From contig NZ_FNRJ01000003.1 of assembly GCF_900107855.1 (NCBI RefSeq), forward strand, positions 186,001 to 250,000: a stretch of DNA of 64,000 bases, in the 5' to 3' direction. Below the pieces are notes generated by a model. The model was not told the DNA's origin. It made no database searches and saw only the letters and a list, made by a program, of their open reading frames with translations. The stretch comes from Marinobacterium iners DSM 11526. Its GTDB lineage: Bacteria > Pseudomonadota > Gammaproteobacteria > Pseudomonadales > Balneatricaceae. How positions within the stretch are numbered: the stretch's first letter is position 1; the number at the start of each line of letters is the position of its first letter. A program made the translations under genes and the position numbers. Positions 9,621 to 20,566 of this stretch are shown here, one piece after another.

Positions 9621-9919
9621 GCATGAATAATGTCCCCACACCTACGCCTCATCCAAAACTCTACCTGCTGGCCATGGGAGCCGGTTTTGCCGGTCTGATT
9701 GCATGGTTCGTGATTGGGCGTTCACTGGGCATATTGGACTGGATAAGCGGCCTGTTTCCTGAGTCACATGCAGGCGCCGGACTTATGGTCGCCATCATGG
9801 CACTGATGACACCCGGCTTTCTGCTGTGGAAATACTATAACCGTTGGATTGAAAAGCGTCTCAAGGTGAAGGGGCGTTATTACGAAGATGGTGTCTATCT
9901 GCCTCCAAAGCAGAAATGA
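9617..9919 (+). CDS. Small hypothetical membrane protein, two helices
   Basis: A 100-residue protein I do not recognise. Two hydrophobic segments are clear, about residues 15-37 (LYLLAMGAGFAGLIAWFVIG) and 53-70 (GLMVAIMALMTPGFLLW), followed by a basic tail with KYYNRWIEKRLKVKGRYYEDG. The short loop and charges suggest an inner-membrane hairpin. Its ATG overlaps the stop of the PilZ gene (ATGA), so the two are probably translationally coupled and may work together, for instance as a c-di-GMP-responsive membrane unit; that is inference. A hairpin follows 2 bases after the stop. Confidence 0.75.
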   Translation: MSMNNVPTPTPHPKLYLLAMGAGFAGLIAWFVIGRSLGILDWISGLFPESHAGAGLMVAIMALMTPGFLLWKYYNRWIEKRLKVKGRYYEDGVYLPPKQK

Positions 9920-9921
9920 AA

Positions 9922-9942
9922 CAGCCGGGCTGGGCCCGGCTG
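9922..9942. terminator. Candidate hairpin terminator between convergent genes
   Basis: CAGCCGGGC (9922-9930) and GCCCGGCTG (9934-9942) form a perfect 9-bp GC-rich stem with a 3-base loop, between the convergent small membrane protein gene and sthA. On the minus strand it is followed by a T-rich stretch (TTTCATTT), so it may end sthA transcripts best. Confidence 0.55.
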
Positions 9943-9970
9943 AAAAACCCAACACACCAAAGTCGGTTGC

Positions 9971-11371
9971 TTAAAGGTTCGCAACCCTGTTGAGCCCGGA
10001 AATAGCAGCAACACGGTAGGCTTCAGCCATGGTCGGATAGTTGAAGGTTGTGTTGATGAAATATTTCAGTGTATTCGCCTCACCCGACTGGCTCATGATC
10101 GCCTGGCCAATGTGAATGATCTCCGAAGCCTGATCGCCAAAACAGTGGATACCAAGAATCTGAAACGTTTCACGATGGAAGAGCACCTTCAGCATGCCTA
10201 CAGGTTCACCGGAAATCTGGGCACGTGCCGTGTCCTTGAAGAACGCCTGCCCAACTTCATAGGGCACACATTCCGCTGTCAGCTCCTCTTCTGTTTTGCC
10301 GATGGAGCTGATCTCCGGGATGGTATAGATGCCGGTCGGGACATCATTGATATAGCGGAAATCATCCGCTGACAACATGTCAGCCGATGCAGACCGCCCC
10401 TGATCCAGGGCAGCCGATGCCAGGCTCGGCCAACCGATCACATCACCGACCGCATACACCCCATCGGCCTCGGTGCGATAGTGTTCATCGACTGCCAACT
10501 GACCCCGGCTGTTGGCTTCAAGTCCAATCTTGTCGAGCCCCAGACCCGCCGTATTGCCACTGCGGCCATTGCACCAGAGAAACGCATCGGCACGTATCTT
10601 CTTACCGGATTGCAATTCGATGGTGACACCATGCGCATCGCCGGTAACCGATTTGTAGTCTTCGTTATGACGAATTTTTACAGCGTTGTTGCGCAGGTGA
10701 TAGCTCAACGCATCGGAGATTTCATCATCAAGGAATGAAAGCAGTCGATCACGCATATCAATCAGGTCAACCTTAACCCCAAGACCACTGAAAATGGACG
10801 CGTATTCACAGCCTATGACGCCGGCGCCAAAAATCACCAGCGTACGCGGTGTGTGACTCAGCTTGAGAATGGTATCGGAGTTATAAATACGCGGATGCGC
10901 GAAATCGATATCCGGTGGGCACCAGGGACTGGAGCCGGTTGCGATCACAAAGTTACGGCTGCGCAAGGTTTCCTTCGAATTGTGCTCTCCCGCTACTTCA
11001 ATCTCACCAGGCTTCTGGAAGTGAGCGCGGCCGAAAAACACATCAACCCGGTTGCGGGCGTAGAAATTGGTCCGCAGCATAACCTGATTGGAGATTACCT
11101 TCTCCGCACGCTTTAGCACCTTGGGAAAAGAAAACCAGCGTGGCTCGCCGATATCACGGAACATGGGGTTAGTGTTGAACTCAATGATCTGCTTGACCGA
11201 GTGTCGCAATGCCTTGGAGGGAATCGTGCCCTTGTGAGTACAGTTCCCGCCCACGGTATTCTGTTCTTCGACTATGGCAACACGGCGGCCCTGCTTGGCA
11301 GCATTGATCGCAGCGCCTTCGCCAGCCGGACCGGAGCCAATCACAACGACATCATAGTCATACACAGCCAT
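9971..11371 (-). CDS. sthA: Soluble pyridine nucleotide transhydrogenase
   Basis: A 466-residue FAD enzyme that moves reducing equivalents between NADPH and NAD+, mainly draining excess NADPH. The FAD-binding motif [12 protein letters not shown] is at the N-terminus, the NAD-binding motif [15 protein letters not shown] in the middle, and YAVGDVIG near the FAD tail. The redox site reads CTHKGT: the first cysteine (Cys44) is kept but the second cysteine of disulfide reductases is Thr49. This is diagnostic for SthA and rules out lipoamide dehydrogenase. The ATG at 11371 has AAGGGGA upstream. It lies 90 bases after nqrM, linking it in position with the Na+-NQR that consumes NADH. Confidence 0.95.
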   Translation of the reverse strand: MAVYDYDVVVIGSGPAGEGAAINAAKQGRRVAIVEEQNTVGGNCTHKGTIPSKALRHSVKQIIEFNTNPMFRDIGEPRWFSFPKVLKRAEKVISNQVMLRTNFYARNRVDVFFGRAHFQKPGEIEVAGEHNSKETLRSRNFVIATGSSPWCPPDIDFAHPRIYNSDTILKLSHTPRTLVIFGAGVIGCEYASIFSGLGVKVDLIDMRDRLLSFLDDEISDALSYHLRNNAVKIRHNEDYKSVTGDAHGVTIELQSGKKIRADAFLWCNGRSGNTAGLGLDKIGLEANSRGQLAVDEHYRTEADGVYAVGDVIGWPSLASAALDQGRSASADMLSADDFRYINDVPTGIYTIPEISSIGKTEEELTAECVPYEVGQAFFKDTARAQISGEPVGMLKVLFHRETFQILGIHCFGDQASEIIHIGQAIMSQSGEANTLKYFINTTFNYPTMAEAYRVAAISGLNRVANL

Positions 11372-11418
11372 TACTTTCCCCTTAGTAGAAAACGAGATCG
11401 GAGCCAACTACTCCGCCC

Positions 11419-11461
11419 TTGGTTGTTGACCAAGCATAGAGATACTGCTGGCAACAACCAA
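11419..11461 (-). repeat. Inverted repeat with two alternative hairpins between nqrM and sthA
   Basis: TTGGTTGTTG (11419-11428) is an exact inverted repeat of CAACAACCAA (11452-11461), starting directly after the nqrM stop codon. The first arm can instead pair locally, TTGGT (11419-11423) with ACCAA (11429-11433). The two pairings exclude each other. There is no T-run, so it is not a standard terminator; it could slow, protect or attenuate the nqr-sthA transcript. Confidence 0.5.
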
Positions 11462-11698
11462 TTAGCTTTTAGATTTAACCTCATAGGCAAGATCACCACC
11501 AACATTGCCCTGTTGGCGCTCCTGCTCTTCATCACACTTGTTCGGATCACCGCCACAAATGTCACATACGGTATCCATGCCAACGGCACTCATGCCGCCA
11601 CAGGAACCGGTAATTGGCTTACGCCCCATCAACACCCCCACAGACATGGCTGTGATGATCAACAGCAGCGCAGCGAAGGTCAGAATCATGGTTTCCAT
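11462..11698 (-). CDS. nqrM: Na+-NQR maturation protein NqrM
   Basis: A 78-residue membrane protein of the former DUF539 family. NqrM is needed to assemble the iron centre bound by NqrD and NqrE in Na+-translocating NADH:quinone reductase. The N-terminal helix is residues 4-25, followed by GSCGGMSAVG and four cysteines, Cys33, Cys45, Cys48 and Cys55 (the CDICGG block), matching the conserved set. ATG with GGAGG six bases upstream. It closes the nqr gene cluster after apbE, 19 bases away, and precedes sthA. Confidence 0.95.
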   Translation of the reverse strand: METMILTFAALLLIITAMSVGVLMGRKPITGSCGGMSAVGMDTVCDICGGDPNKCDEEQERQQGNVGGDLAYEVKSKS

Positions 11699-11717
11699 TA
11701 CATACCTCCGAGCATTA

Positions 11718-12755
11718 TCAGTTCAGATAGGCCTCAAAATCAGGCGTGGCGCGGGTTATAAACCCCTCAGCACCCTTGCTTATGAAAAAGGCTTTCACAT
11801 TATGTTCGATAGCAAAATTGTACCCCTGTTCCTCTCCCATCACCATGAGTGCAGTGGCAAGTGCGTCTGCTTCTGCACAAGTGGGCCTGATCACCGTTAC
11901 CGAAGCCAGGCGGTGAGTGATGGGGCGCGCGGTGCGGGGATCAATGGTATGGGAGTAACGTACACCATCTTCTTCAAAATAATTACGATAATCGCCTGAC
12001 GTCGCGACCGCATCACTTTCAAGGCTTATAATCGTCTGAGCCACACGCTCAACGCCGGCCACAGGCGCCTCGATCGCAAGCTTCCAGGCTGAACCGTCCG
12101 GTTTAAGCCCCTCTGCTCGCAATTCACCTCCAATTTCAACCAGGTAGCGATCAACTCCCTCTTGCTCCAGCAGATTGGCCAGTGCGTCTACACCATAGCC
12201 CTTGGCGATTGCTGAAAGGTCAATGTACTGCTCACCGAGACGCCGAACCTGTCGGGTTGCAGGTATCAGCTCAACAAACCGGTACCCAATCCGCTCCCGC
12301 AAATGTTCAATCTGCTCGTCCGTCGGTGCATGTATTATCCGGCCATCCGGCCCAAACCCCCAGAGGTTCACAAGCGGGCCTACGGTTACATCAAACGCAC
12401 CGTCGGTCCACTCACTGATCCGTTGCGACTCCTGCAGTACAAACATCAGCTCGGCAGGAATAGTCTGAGCATAACCAAGCTCAACACTATTGAGTTTCGA
12501 CAGCTCCGAGTCGTCAATGTAGGTCGACATTTGACGATTGACTTCAGCCAGCAAAGCACCGGCCTTGGCACGAATCGAGGCAACACGGGTGTCATCCTCG
12601 GCAACCCACTTCACACTAAAGCTGGTTCCCATCGTTAAACCGTCAAAGGAAACAATGCGCTCTCGGGGGCGACTGTCACACCCCAGCAGCCCCAAAACAA
12701 AAACGGCCAGCAGCGAAGCTGCCAGCCATTTTGTCAGACGTATCTGATTAGCCAT
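11718..12755 (-). CDS. apbE: FAD:protein FMN transferase (flavin transferase), lipoprotein
   Basis: ApbE attaches FMN covalently to a threonine in SGAT-type motifs, here surely those of NqrB and NqrC. The 345-residue product starts with a signal sequence ending in the lipobox LLGC, Cys26 being the lipidated residue, so it is anchored facing the periplasm where the flavinylated domains lie. The MGTSFSVKW block, LSAIAKGYGVD, and ATSGDY...SHTIDPRTARPI show the FAD and metal site. I start at the ATG at 12755; a TTG codon just before it is less likely. It begins 5 bases after the nqrF stop, within the nqr operon. Confidence 0.96.
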   Translation of the reverse strand: MANQIRLTKWLAASLLAVFVLGLLGCDSRPRERIVSFDGLTMGTSFSVKWVAEDDTRVASIRAKAGALLAEVNRQMSTYIDDSELSKLNSVELGYAQTIPAELMFVLQESQRISEWTDGAFDVTVGPLVNLWGFGPDGRIIHAPTDEQIEHLRERIGYRFVELIPATRQVRRLGEQYIDLSAIAKGYGVDALANLLEQEGVDRYLVEIGGELRAEGLKPDGSAWKLAIEAPVAGVERVAQTIISLESDAVATSGDYRNYFEEDGVRYSHTIDPRTARPITHRLASVTVIRPTCAEADALATALMVMGEEQGYNFAIEHNVKAFFISKGAEGFITRATPDFEAYLN

Positions 12756-12760
12756 CAATA

Positions 12761-13993
12761 TCAGCCACCAAAGTCGTCCAGCAGGATATTCTCAGGCTCG
12801 ACACCCATATCTTCAAGCATCTTGATAACGGATGCATTCATCATTGGCGGTCCGCACATGTAGTATTCGCAATCCTCAGGGGCCTCATGCTCCTTCAGAT
12901 AGTGTTCATACAGCACGTTATGGATGAAGCCCGTATAGCCGGTCCAGTTATCCTCCGGCAGAGGATCGGACAGGGCCAGATGCCAGGTAAAGTTCTCATT
13001 CTCTTCAGCCAGCTTGTCGAACTCTTCCACATAGAAAGCCTCACGTACGGATCGAGCACCGTACCAGAAGGAGATCTTGCGCGTAGAGTTAAGACGCTTG
13101 AGCTGATCAAAGATGTGTGAGCGCATTGGTGCCATGCCAGCACCACCACCGATGAAGACCATCTCATTATCGGTTTCCTTGGCGAAGAACTCACCGAAGG
13201 GTCCGTAAACAGTAATGGTGTCCCCCGGCTTCAGGCTGAAGACGTAAGAAGACATCTGCCCCGGCGGAATGCCCTGGCTGCCCGGAGGCGGCGAGGCAAT
13301 ACGAATATTGAACTTAACCAGTCCACGCTCTTCCGGGTAGTTTGCCATTGAATAGGCACGGATAACCGGCTCATCCACCTTGGAGACAAACTGCCACATA
13401 TCGAACTTGTCCCAGTCGCCGCGGAACTCTTCCTGGATATCGAAATCCTTGTAGTGCACTTCATGCGGCGGTGCTTCCAACTGTACGTAACCACCGGCGC
13501 GGAAATCCACGTTCTCACCTTCAGGCAGACGCAGAGTGAGCTCTTTGATGAAGGTTGCCACGTTCGGGTTGGATTCAACAGTGCACTCCCACTTCTTCAC
13601 GCCGAAGACATCATCTTCCACGTGGACCTTCATATCCTGCTTAACGGCTACCTGGCAGGACAAACGCCAGCCTTCCTTGCCCTCACGCAGGGTGAAGTGG
13701 GATTCTTCGGTCGGCAGCATGGAGCCACCACCATCCAGCACCTGACATTTGCACTGCGCGCAGGTACCGCCACCACCACAGGCAGACGCAAGGAAAATCC
13801 CCTTGTCAGCCAGAGTTTGCAGCAGCTTGCCACCTGCAGGAACAGTGATCGATTTTTCCGGATCGTCGTTGATCTCGATGGTCACATTGCCGGAGCTGAC
13901 CATCTTGGCTCGGGCAGCGAGGATTACGGCTACGAGTGCAAGCACCACCGCCGTGAACATCACTACACCGAGAATGATGACTTCTGTATTCAT
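12761..13993 (-). CDS. nqrF: Na+-translocating NADH:quinone reductase subunit F
   Basis: The NADH-input subunit. One N-terminal helix (about residues 4-27) anchors a cytoplasmic part made of a 2Fe-2S ferredoxin domain and an FAD/NADH oxidoreductase domain. Cluster ligands are Cys72, Cys78, Cys81 and Cys113. The FAD motif RAYSMANYP and the NADH-binding [17 protein letters not shown] are present, and the C-terminus ends with EYYMCGPP...LLDDFGG as in NqrF. At 410 residues it has full length. Electrons pass from here through NqrD/E iron, the FMNs of NqrC and NqrB, and riboflavin to quinone. Confidence 0.98.
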   Translation of the reverse strand: MNTEVIILGVVMFTAVVLALVAVILAARAKMVSSGNVTIEINDDPEKSITVPAGGKLLQTLADKGIFLASACGGGGTCAQCKCQVLDGGGSMLPTEESHFTLREGKEGWRLSCQVAVKQDMKVHVEDDVFGVKKWECTVESNPNVATFIKELTLRLPEGENVDFRAGGYVQLEAPPHEVHYKDFDIQEEFRGDWDKFDMWQFVSKVDEPVIRAYSMANYPEERGLVKFNIRIASPPPGSQGIPPGQMSSYVFSLKPGDTITVYGPFGEFFAKETDNEMVFIGGGAGMAPMRSHIFDQLKRLNSTRKISFWYGARSVREAFYVEEFDKLAEENENFTWHLALSDPLPEDNWTGYTGFIHNVLYEHYLKEHEAPEDCEYYMCGPPMMNASVIKMLEDMGVEPENILLDDFGG

Positions 13994-14031
13994 CGGTTCA
14001 TCCCATCCTTTTCGCTATTCATGCCAACCGG

Positions 14032-14640
14032 TTACAGCTGTACGCCGGAGAAGGACATGAAGCCGAGAGACATCAGACCCACGGTAATGAAGGTGATACC
14101 CAGACCACGCAGACCGTGCGGTACATCGCTGTACTTCAGCTTTTCACGGATACCTGCCAGCGCAGCAATGGCCAGCGCCCAGCCGATACCGGCGCCAGCG
14201 CCGTAGACGACACTCTCACCGAAGGTGTAGTCACGCTCAACCATGAACAAAGCAGCACCCATGATGGCGCAGTTCACGGTAATCAGCGGCAGGAATACGC
14301 CCAGCGCGTTGTAGAGGGCCGGTACAAACTTGTCCAGGAACATCTCCAGAATCTGCACAATCGCGGCAATTACGCCAATGTAGGAGATGAAGCCCAGGAA
14401 GCTCAGATCCACTTCAGGATAACCGGCCCACGCCAGTGCACCCTCACGCAGCAGGTGGTTATAGATCAGGTTGTTTACCGGCACTGTGATGACCAGCACC
14501 ACAATAACGGCAATACCCAGACCAATGGCGGTCTGTACCTTCTTCGAAATCGCCAGGAAGGTACACATCCCGAGGAAGAAGGCCAAGGCCATGTTTTCAA
14601 CGAAAATCGCCTTAACAGCAAGGCTGATCAGCTGTTCCAT
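14032..14640 (-). CDS. nqrE: Na+-translocating NADH:quinone reductase subunit E
   Basis: A 202-residue integral membrane subunit with six helices, homologous to NqrD. Cys26 (GMCTFLA) and Cys124 (VNCAIMG) are the two cysteines that, with a pair in NqrD, hold the intramembrane iron centre. Loop motifs are intact, including the MERDYTFGE-like VERDYTFGE and [14 protein letters not shown] near the end. It starts 3 bases after the nqrD stop and is followed after 38 bases by nqrF. Confidence 0.98.
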   Translation of the reverse strand: MEQLISLAVKAIFVENMALAFFLGMCTFLAISKKVQTAIGLGIAVIVVLVITVPVNNLIYNHLLREGALAWAGYPEVDLSFLGFISYIGVIAAIVQILEMFLDKFVPALYNALGVFLPLITVNCAIMGAALFMVERDYTFGESVVYGAGAGIGWALAIAALAGIREKLKYSDVPHGLRGLGITFITVGLMSLGFMSFSGVQL

Positions 14641-14643
14641 GAT

Positions 14644-15303
14644 TTACGCAGCCTCCTTCTTGGTGTTCGGAGCCATTTCGTACTCCGGCTTTTCAACCTG
14701 CTCCGGCTTCCAGGTACGGATGATCCAGATGAACATGCCGATCAGGAAGAATGCGCTCGGCGGCAGCAATAGCAGACCGTTGCCCTGATACCAGCCCCCG
14801 TTGTTGACCAACGGCAGGATTTCAATACCGAACAACGAGCCTGAGCCGAACAGCTCACGGAAGAAACCGACGAACAGTAGCACCACACCGTAGCCCATAC
14901 CGTTGCCGAGACCGTCCAGAAAGCTCGGGATCGGCGGATTTTTCATCGCATAGGCTTCAGCGCGACCCATCACGATACAGTTGGTGATAATCAGACCAAC
15001 GAATACCGACAGCTGCTTGGAGATCTCGTAAGCAAAGGCCTTCAGGAACTGGTCTACTACGATTACCAGCGAGGCAATAATGGTCATCTGCACGATGATG
15101 CGGATACTGCCCGGAATGTGGTTACGGATCAGCGACACGAAAAAGTTCGAGAACGCCGTTACCACCATAACCGCCAGGGTCATGACCAGCGCCGTCGCCA
15201 TGTTGGAGGTAACCGCCAGCGCAGAACATACACCCAGAATCTGCAGAGCGATCGGGTTGTTCTTGAAGATTGGCGTTACCAGAACATCTTTAGTCTTGGA
15301 CAT
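14644..15303 (-). CDS. nqrD: Na+-translocating NADH:quinone reductase subunit D
   Basis: A 219-residue integral membrane subunit, six helices, paralogue of NqrE in inverted topology. Cys26 (GVCSALAV) and Cys109 ([11 protein letters not shown]) are the expected iron-centre ligands. The C-terminal segment [17 protein letters not shown] is typical. ATG start 3 bases after nqrC; the spacing of nqrC-D-E suggests strong coupling and equal stoichiometry. Confidence 0.98.
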   Translation of the reverse strand: MSKTKDVLVTPIFKNNPIALQILGVCSALAVTSNMATALVMTLAVMVVTAFSNFFVSLIRNHIPGSIRIIVQMTIIASLVIVVDQFLKAFAYEISKQLSVFVGLIITNCIVMGRAEAYAMKNPPIPSFLDGLGNGMGYGVVLLFVGFFRELFGSGSLFGIEILPLVNNGGWYQGNGLLLLPPSAFFLIGMFIWIIRTWKPEQVEKPEYEMAPNTKKEAA

Positions 15304-15306
15304 GGA

Positions 15307-16083
15307 TTAAGCCTCCCCTGCACGCAGGTTGTTCAGGAACGGCGCGTAGCCATTCTCGCCCATCCAGAACTGAACCAGGTTGGTGACACCGTTGCCGGTC
15401 AGCGTAGCCCCAGACAGACCGTCGATCTTGTGCTCGGCATCGGCTGTAGAGGCGTCAACACTGCCCTTGATCAGCTGGATTTTCGGATCCATCTTGTCTT
15501 CACCGTAGACTTCCTTACCCGGCCATAGCGCTTTCCAGGCAGGATTGTCGACTTCGCCACCCAGCCCCGGGGTCTCGGCGTGCGAGTAGAAGCCAAGCCC
15601 TACCACGGTGTTCAGATCGCCTTCCAGCGCCAGGAATCCGTAAAGGGTGGACCAAAGACCCTTGCCATGAACCGGCAGGACTACCTTCTCGACAGCGCCG
15701 TTGGCACTTTCAACCAGGTAGACCGGTTGCACACGCGCAATGGTCTTGATACCGGCCTGATCTTCATCACGGCTCAGACGAATGTTCTGCGCAGGATCCT
15801 TTGCAGCCTTGGTTTCGTCATAACTGGACGCAACATCAACGAACTTGCCAGTTTCCAGATCAACATATTTGGTCGTGATTTGCTGGAACAGCTCGTCAAC
15901 ACTCTTAGCAGGATCACTGATACCGGCCGCAGCAAGAATGTTGCTCTTGCGGTCCAGTTCTTTGTTGGCAACCTGCTTGGGCTTGAGGATTACCGCCGCC
16001 GCCGACACCACTACCGAGCAGATAACACACAGCAGGATGGTGACCAGCAGGGTTTTACCCATAGTATCGTTATTAGCCGACAT
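15307..16083 (-). CDS. nqrC: Na+-translocating NADH:quinone reductase subunit C
   Basis: A 258-residue subunit with one N-terminal helix ([22 protein letters not shown]) and a periplasmic FMN-binding domain. The flavinylation motif DGLSGAT places the covalently modified residue at Thr227, close to the Thr225 known in Vibrio cholerae. The [14 protein letters not shown] segment is also typical. Its start overlaps the end of nqrB by 11 bases. ApbE, encoded in the same operon, is the expected enzyme for FMN attachment. Confidence 0.98.
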   Translation of the reverse strand: MSANNDTMGKTLLVTILLCVICSVVVSAAAVILKPKQVANKELDRKSNILAAAGISDPAKSVDELFQQITTKYVDLETGKFVDVASSYDETKAAKDPAQNIRLSRDEDQAGIKTIARVQPVYLVESANGAVEKVVLPVHGKGLWSTLYGFLALEGDLNTVVGLGFYSHAETPGLGGEVDNPAWKALWPGKEVYGEDKMDPKIQLIKGSVDASTADAEHKIDGLSGATLTGNGVTNLVQFWMGENGYAPFLNNLRAGEA

Positions 16084-17281
16084 TACGCTTCATCCTCCGC
16101 TTAATGTTCGCCTGGACAACGAAGTTGTCGATCAGCGGTGCAAACAGGTTGGCAAACAGAATGGCCAGCATCATACCTTCCGGGAACGCCGGGTTGGCCA
16201 CACGGATCAGCACTACCATCACACCGATCAGCGCGCCGAAGAACCACTTACCGGTGTTGGTCATGGATGCAGACACGGGGTCGGTCGCCATGAAAATCAT
16301 ACCGAAAGCGAAGCCACCCAGAACCAAGTGCCAATAGAACGGCATGTTGAACATCGGGTTGGTATCGGAGCCGATCAGGTTGAACAGCGTGGACGTGGCC
16401 ACCATGCCAAGGAATACGCCCGCAACGATTCGCCAAGCCGCAATCCGGGCAAACAGGATAACCGCACCACCGATTAGAATCGCCAGAGTGGACGTTTCAC
16501 CCACCGAGCCTTGAATGGTACCGATGAAAGCATCGAACCAGGTTACGTTCGCAGCCAGAATCGCTTCAACGCCGCCCATGGCAGCCAGACCCAGCGGGGT
16601 TGCTCCAGAGAAGCCGTCAACAGCGGTCCAGATCGCATCACCTGACATCTGTGCCGGGTAGGCAAAGAAGAGGAATGCACGACCGGTCAACGCCGGGTTG
16701 AGGAAGTTTTTGCCGGTACCGCCGAATACTTCCTTACCGATCACCACACCGAAGCTGATACCCAGTGCAACCTGCCACAGCGGGATGGTCGGCGGCAGAA
16801 TAAGCGAGAACAGGATGGAGGTCACGAAGAAGCCTTCGTTCACTTCATGCCCGCGCTTCATGGCAAACAGCACTTCCCAGAAGCCACCAACAATAAATGT
16901 CACTGCATAAATCGGTAGCCAGTAGACAGCACCGTGAATGATGTTGTCCCACACGCTGTCCGGGCTGAACCCGGTCAGTGATGCAGCCAGCGCACCACGC
17001 CAGCCGGTAGACTCGGTCAGGCCCAAATCCGCCATGGCGGTATTGGCCTGCAGGCCTATGTTGTACATCCCGAAGAAGATCGCCGGGAAAGTACACAGCC
17101 ACACCAGAATCATGATGCGCTTCAGGTCAACACCATCACGTACATGAGCGGCGTTTTTGGTGACCTGGCCGGGTGTGTAGAAAATGGTATCCACTGCTTC
17201 ATACAGGGCGTACCAGTTCTCGTATTTGCCGCCTTTATGGAAATGCGGCTCCATTTTATCCAGAACGGTTCTTAAACTCAT
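16073..17281 (-). CDS. nqrB: Na+-translocating NADH:quinone reductase subunit B
   Basis: The main membrane subunit: 402 residues, around ten helices, carrying covalent FMN, riboflavin and the Na+ path. The flavinylation motif DGFSGAT puts FMN on Thr228, equivalent to Thr236 of Vibrio cholerae. [28 protein letters not shown] is split across the conserved core, and the region near [11 protein letters not shown] matches NqrB. It starts 12 bases after nqrA and overlaps nqrC by 11 bases. Confidence 0.98.
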   Translation of the reverse strand: MSLRTVLDKMEPHFHKGGKYENWYALYEAVDTIFYTPGQVTKNAAHVRDGVDLKRIMILVWLCTFPAIFFGMYNIGLQANTAMADLGLTESTGWRGALAASLTGFSPDSVWDNIIHGAVYWLPIYAVTFIVGGFWEVLFAMKRGHEVNEGFFVTSILFSLILPPTIPLWQVALGISFGVVIGKEVFGGTGKNFLNPALTGRAFLFFAYPAQMSGDAIWTAVDGFSGATPLGLAAMGGVEAILAANVTWFDAFIGTIQGSVGETSTLAILIGGAVILFARIAAWRIVAGVFLGMVATSTLFNLIGSDTNPMFNMPFYWHLVLGGFAFGMIFMATDPVSASMTNTGKWFFGALIGVMVVLIRVANPAFPEGMMLAILFANLFAPLIDNFVVQANIKRRMKRNVG

Positions 17282-17293
17282 GACCAGCCTCTC

Positions 17294-18886
<1,593 letters not shown>

Positions 18887-18894
18887 TCAGAAAC

Positions 18895-18921
18895 AAAAAA
18901 GGCCACCCAACACGGGCAGCC
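18895..18921 (-). terminator. Rho-independent terminator of gap
   Basis: On the minus strand GGCTGCCC and GGGTGGCC (arms at 18914-18921 and 18901-18908) pair with two G-U wobbles around a GTGTT loop and run into six T residues (18895-18900). It stands 29 bases after the gap stop and would separate gap from nqr transcription. Confidence 0.85.
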
Positions 18922-18949
18922 CTTTTCAACAGCACAGGTAAACAGACGC

Positions 18950-20392
18950 TTACTTGCTGTTTTTCGGGAACGCCTGCAAAGTGCACTTGGCCAGATGCTG
19001 TGCCATGCGAACCACCTGACAGCTGTAACCAAATTCGTTGTCATACCATACGTACAGCACGCAACGATTGCCATCCACGATGGTTGCAAGGGCATCGACC
19101 ACACCAGCCGCACGCGATCCTACAAAGTCACTGGAAACCGCTTCCGGCGAGTTGCTGTAGTCGATCTGCTTTTGCAGATCAGAGTGCAGTGCTGCATCGC
19201 GCAGGAAGGCATTCAGCTCGTCTTTGTCGGTGGACTTTTCCAGGTTCAGGTTCAGGATCGCCATTGACACGTTCGGCGTCGGCACGCGAATCGCATTACC
19301 GGTCAGCTTGCCTTCCAGCTCCGGCAGCGCCTTGGCAACGGCTTTGGCAGCACCGGTCTCGGTCAGAACCATGTTCAGCGCAGCCGCACGACCGCGGCGA
19401 TCACCCTTGTGGTAGTTGTCGATCAGGTTCTGGTCGTTGGTGTAGGAATGCACAGTTTCAACATGTCCATTCACGACACCAAACTGATCATTAACCGCTT
19501 TGAGTACCGGCACGATAGCGTTGGTGGTACATGAGGCAGCGGACAGCACACGGTCATCATCATTGATGTCGTTATGGTTAACACCCATAACAATGTTTTT
19601 GACGCCCTTACCCGGCGCCGTCAACAGCGCACGCGCGACACCCTTGGACTGCAGGTGCAGTGACAAGCCTGCTTCATCGCGCCATTTGCCGGTGTTGTCG
19701 ATCACCAGCGCGTTCTTGATGCCGTACTGGGTATAGTCAACCTGGTCCGGACCATCGGCAAAAATCACCTTAATGTAATTGCCGTTAGCGATGATCGCAT
19801 TGCTTTCTTCATCGATCTGGATGGTGCCCTTGAAGGAGCCGTGAACCGAGTCACGACGCAGAAGACTGGCACGCTTCTCAAGATCGTTATCGGCGTTACC
19901 CTTGCGTACAACAATGGCACGCAGGCGCAGGGAATGGCCACCGCCAGCACGATCCAGCATCAGACGCGCCAACAGGCGACCGATACGGCCAAAGCCGTAC
20001 AATACAACATCGGTCGATTCGTGCGCTTCAGCCGGCTCGGTAGAAGCGTCGGCCAGCTCATCAGCAAGGAAGGCCTGCAGGGTGCGGCCATTACCTTCGT
20101 TGCGGAATTTTACCGCCAGTTTGCCAATATCGATGTGAGCATTGGTCACATCCATTTCGGCCACGGCTTCCAGTACCGGGAAGGTATCCACTACGGACAG
20201 CTCTTCAGCTTCCAGCTGACGCACAAAACGATGTGCCTTGAGAATATTGATCACAGACCGCTTGACGATCAGACGACCATAGACAGAGATCTCTACGTTT
20301 CGGTCACGATACAGACGACCCACCAGCGGCACCATCGCTTCCGCGATCGCTTCACGGGCTTTCCAGTCTGCAAAAATCAGTTCTTGGCTCAC
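18950..20392 (-). CDS. gap: Glyceraldehyde-3-phosphate dehydrogenase, long form with N-terminal extension
   Basis: Phosphorylating GAPDH of 480 residues, about 145 longer than usual. Residues 1-125 form an extra domain I cannot assign, rich in charged helices. The NAD-binding fold starts at VVLYGFGRIGR (Gly133, Gly135, Gly138). The catalytic loop SAASCTTN gives Cys288, and HSYTNDQ gives the catalytic His315. The segment RRGRAAALNMVLTETGAA and the C-terminal YDNEFGYS are typical. The family's usual substrate-binding residues look intact. A GTG start with GGAG upstream is used. Genes of this long type sit between nqr and mfd in pseudomonads too. It likely works in glycolysis or gluconeogenesis; direction is unknown. 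Confidence 0.93.
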   Translation of the reverse strand: MSQELIFADWKAREAIAEAMVPLVGRLYRDRNVEISVYGRLIVKRSVINILKAHRFVRQLEAEELSVVDTFPVLEAVAEMDVTNAHIDIGKLAVKFRNEGNGRTLQAFLADELADASTEPAEAHESTDVVLYGFGRIGRLLARLMLDRAGGGHSLRLRAIVVRKGNADNDLEKRASLLRRDSVHGSFKGTIQIDEESNAIIANGNYIKVIFADGPDQVDYTQYGIKNALVIDNTGKWRDEAGLSLHLQSKGVARALLTAPGKGVKNIVMGVNHNDINDDDRVLSAASCTTNAIVPVLKAVNDQFGVVNGHVETVHSYTNDQNLIDNYHKGDRRGRAAALNMVLTETGAAKAVAKALPELEGKLTGNAIRVPTPNVSMAILNLNLEKSTDKDELNAFLRDAALHSDLQKQIDYSNSPEAVSSDFVGSRAAGVVDALATIVDGNRCVLYVWYDNEFGYSCQVVRMAQHLAKCTLQAFPKNSK

Positions 20393-20404
20393 GGGGTAAC
20401 TCCG

Positions 20405-20424
20405 AAATTGTCAACGCTCAATTT
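20405..20424. promoter_or_regulatory. Operator-like dyad downstream of the gap promoter
   Basis: AAATTG, 8 bases, CAATTT form an inverted repeat lying between the predicted transcription start (about 20428) and the gap start codon, where a repressor would block transcription. The regulator is unknown; it does not look like a HexR site. Confidence 0.35.
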
Positions 20425-20434
20425 GGGTGCGCGC

Positions 20435-20463
20435 ATTATCCTCTTTTCACACGGTCGGGGCAA
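20435..20463 (-). promoter_or_regulatory. Candidate sigma-70 promoter of gap
   Basis: On the minus strand TTGCCC (20463-20458), a 17-base spacer and GATAAT (20440-20435) give a good promoter match, with the start of transcription expected about 36 bases before the gap GTG. Confidence 0.55.
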
Positions 20464-20566
20464 ACCTGACAAGGCTAGACTTTGGTCCCCTTGCTGTCGT
20501 GAGGCTGCGTTTTGCAGTTTCAACGGTTAAACTGCTCGCCTTTACAACCTGAAGGGAGAGACAGCA

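Noticed and set aside
9971-11371. SthA read as lipoamide dehydrogenase or glutathione reductase
   Set aside because: The second redox cysteine is Thr49 (CTHKGT), which excludes disulfide reductases.
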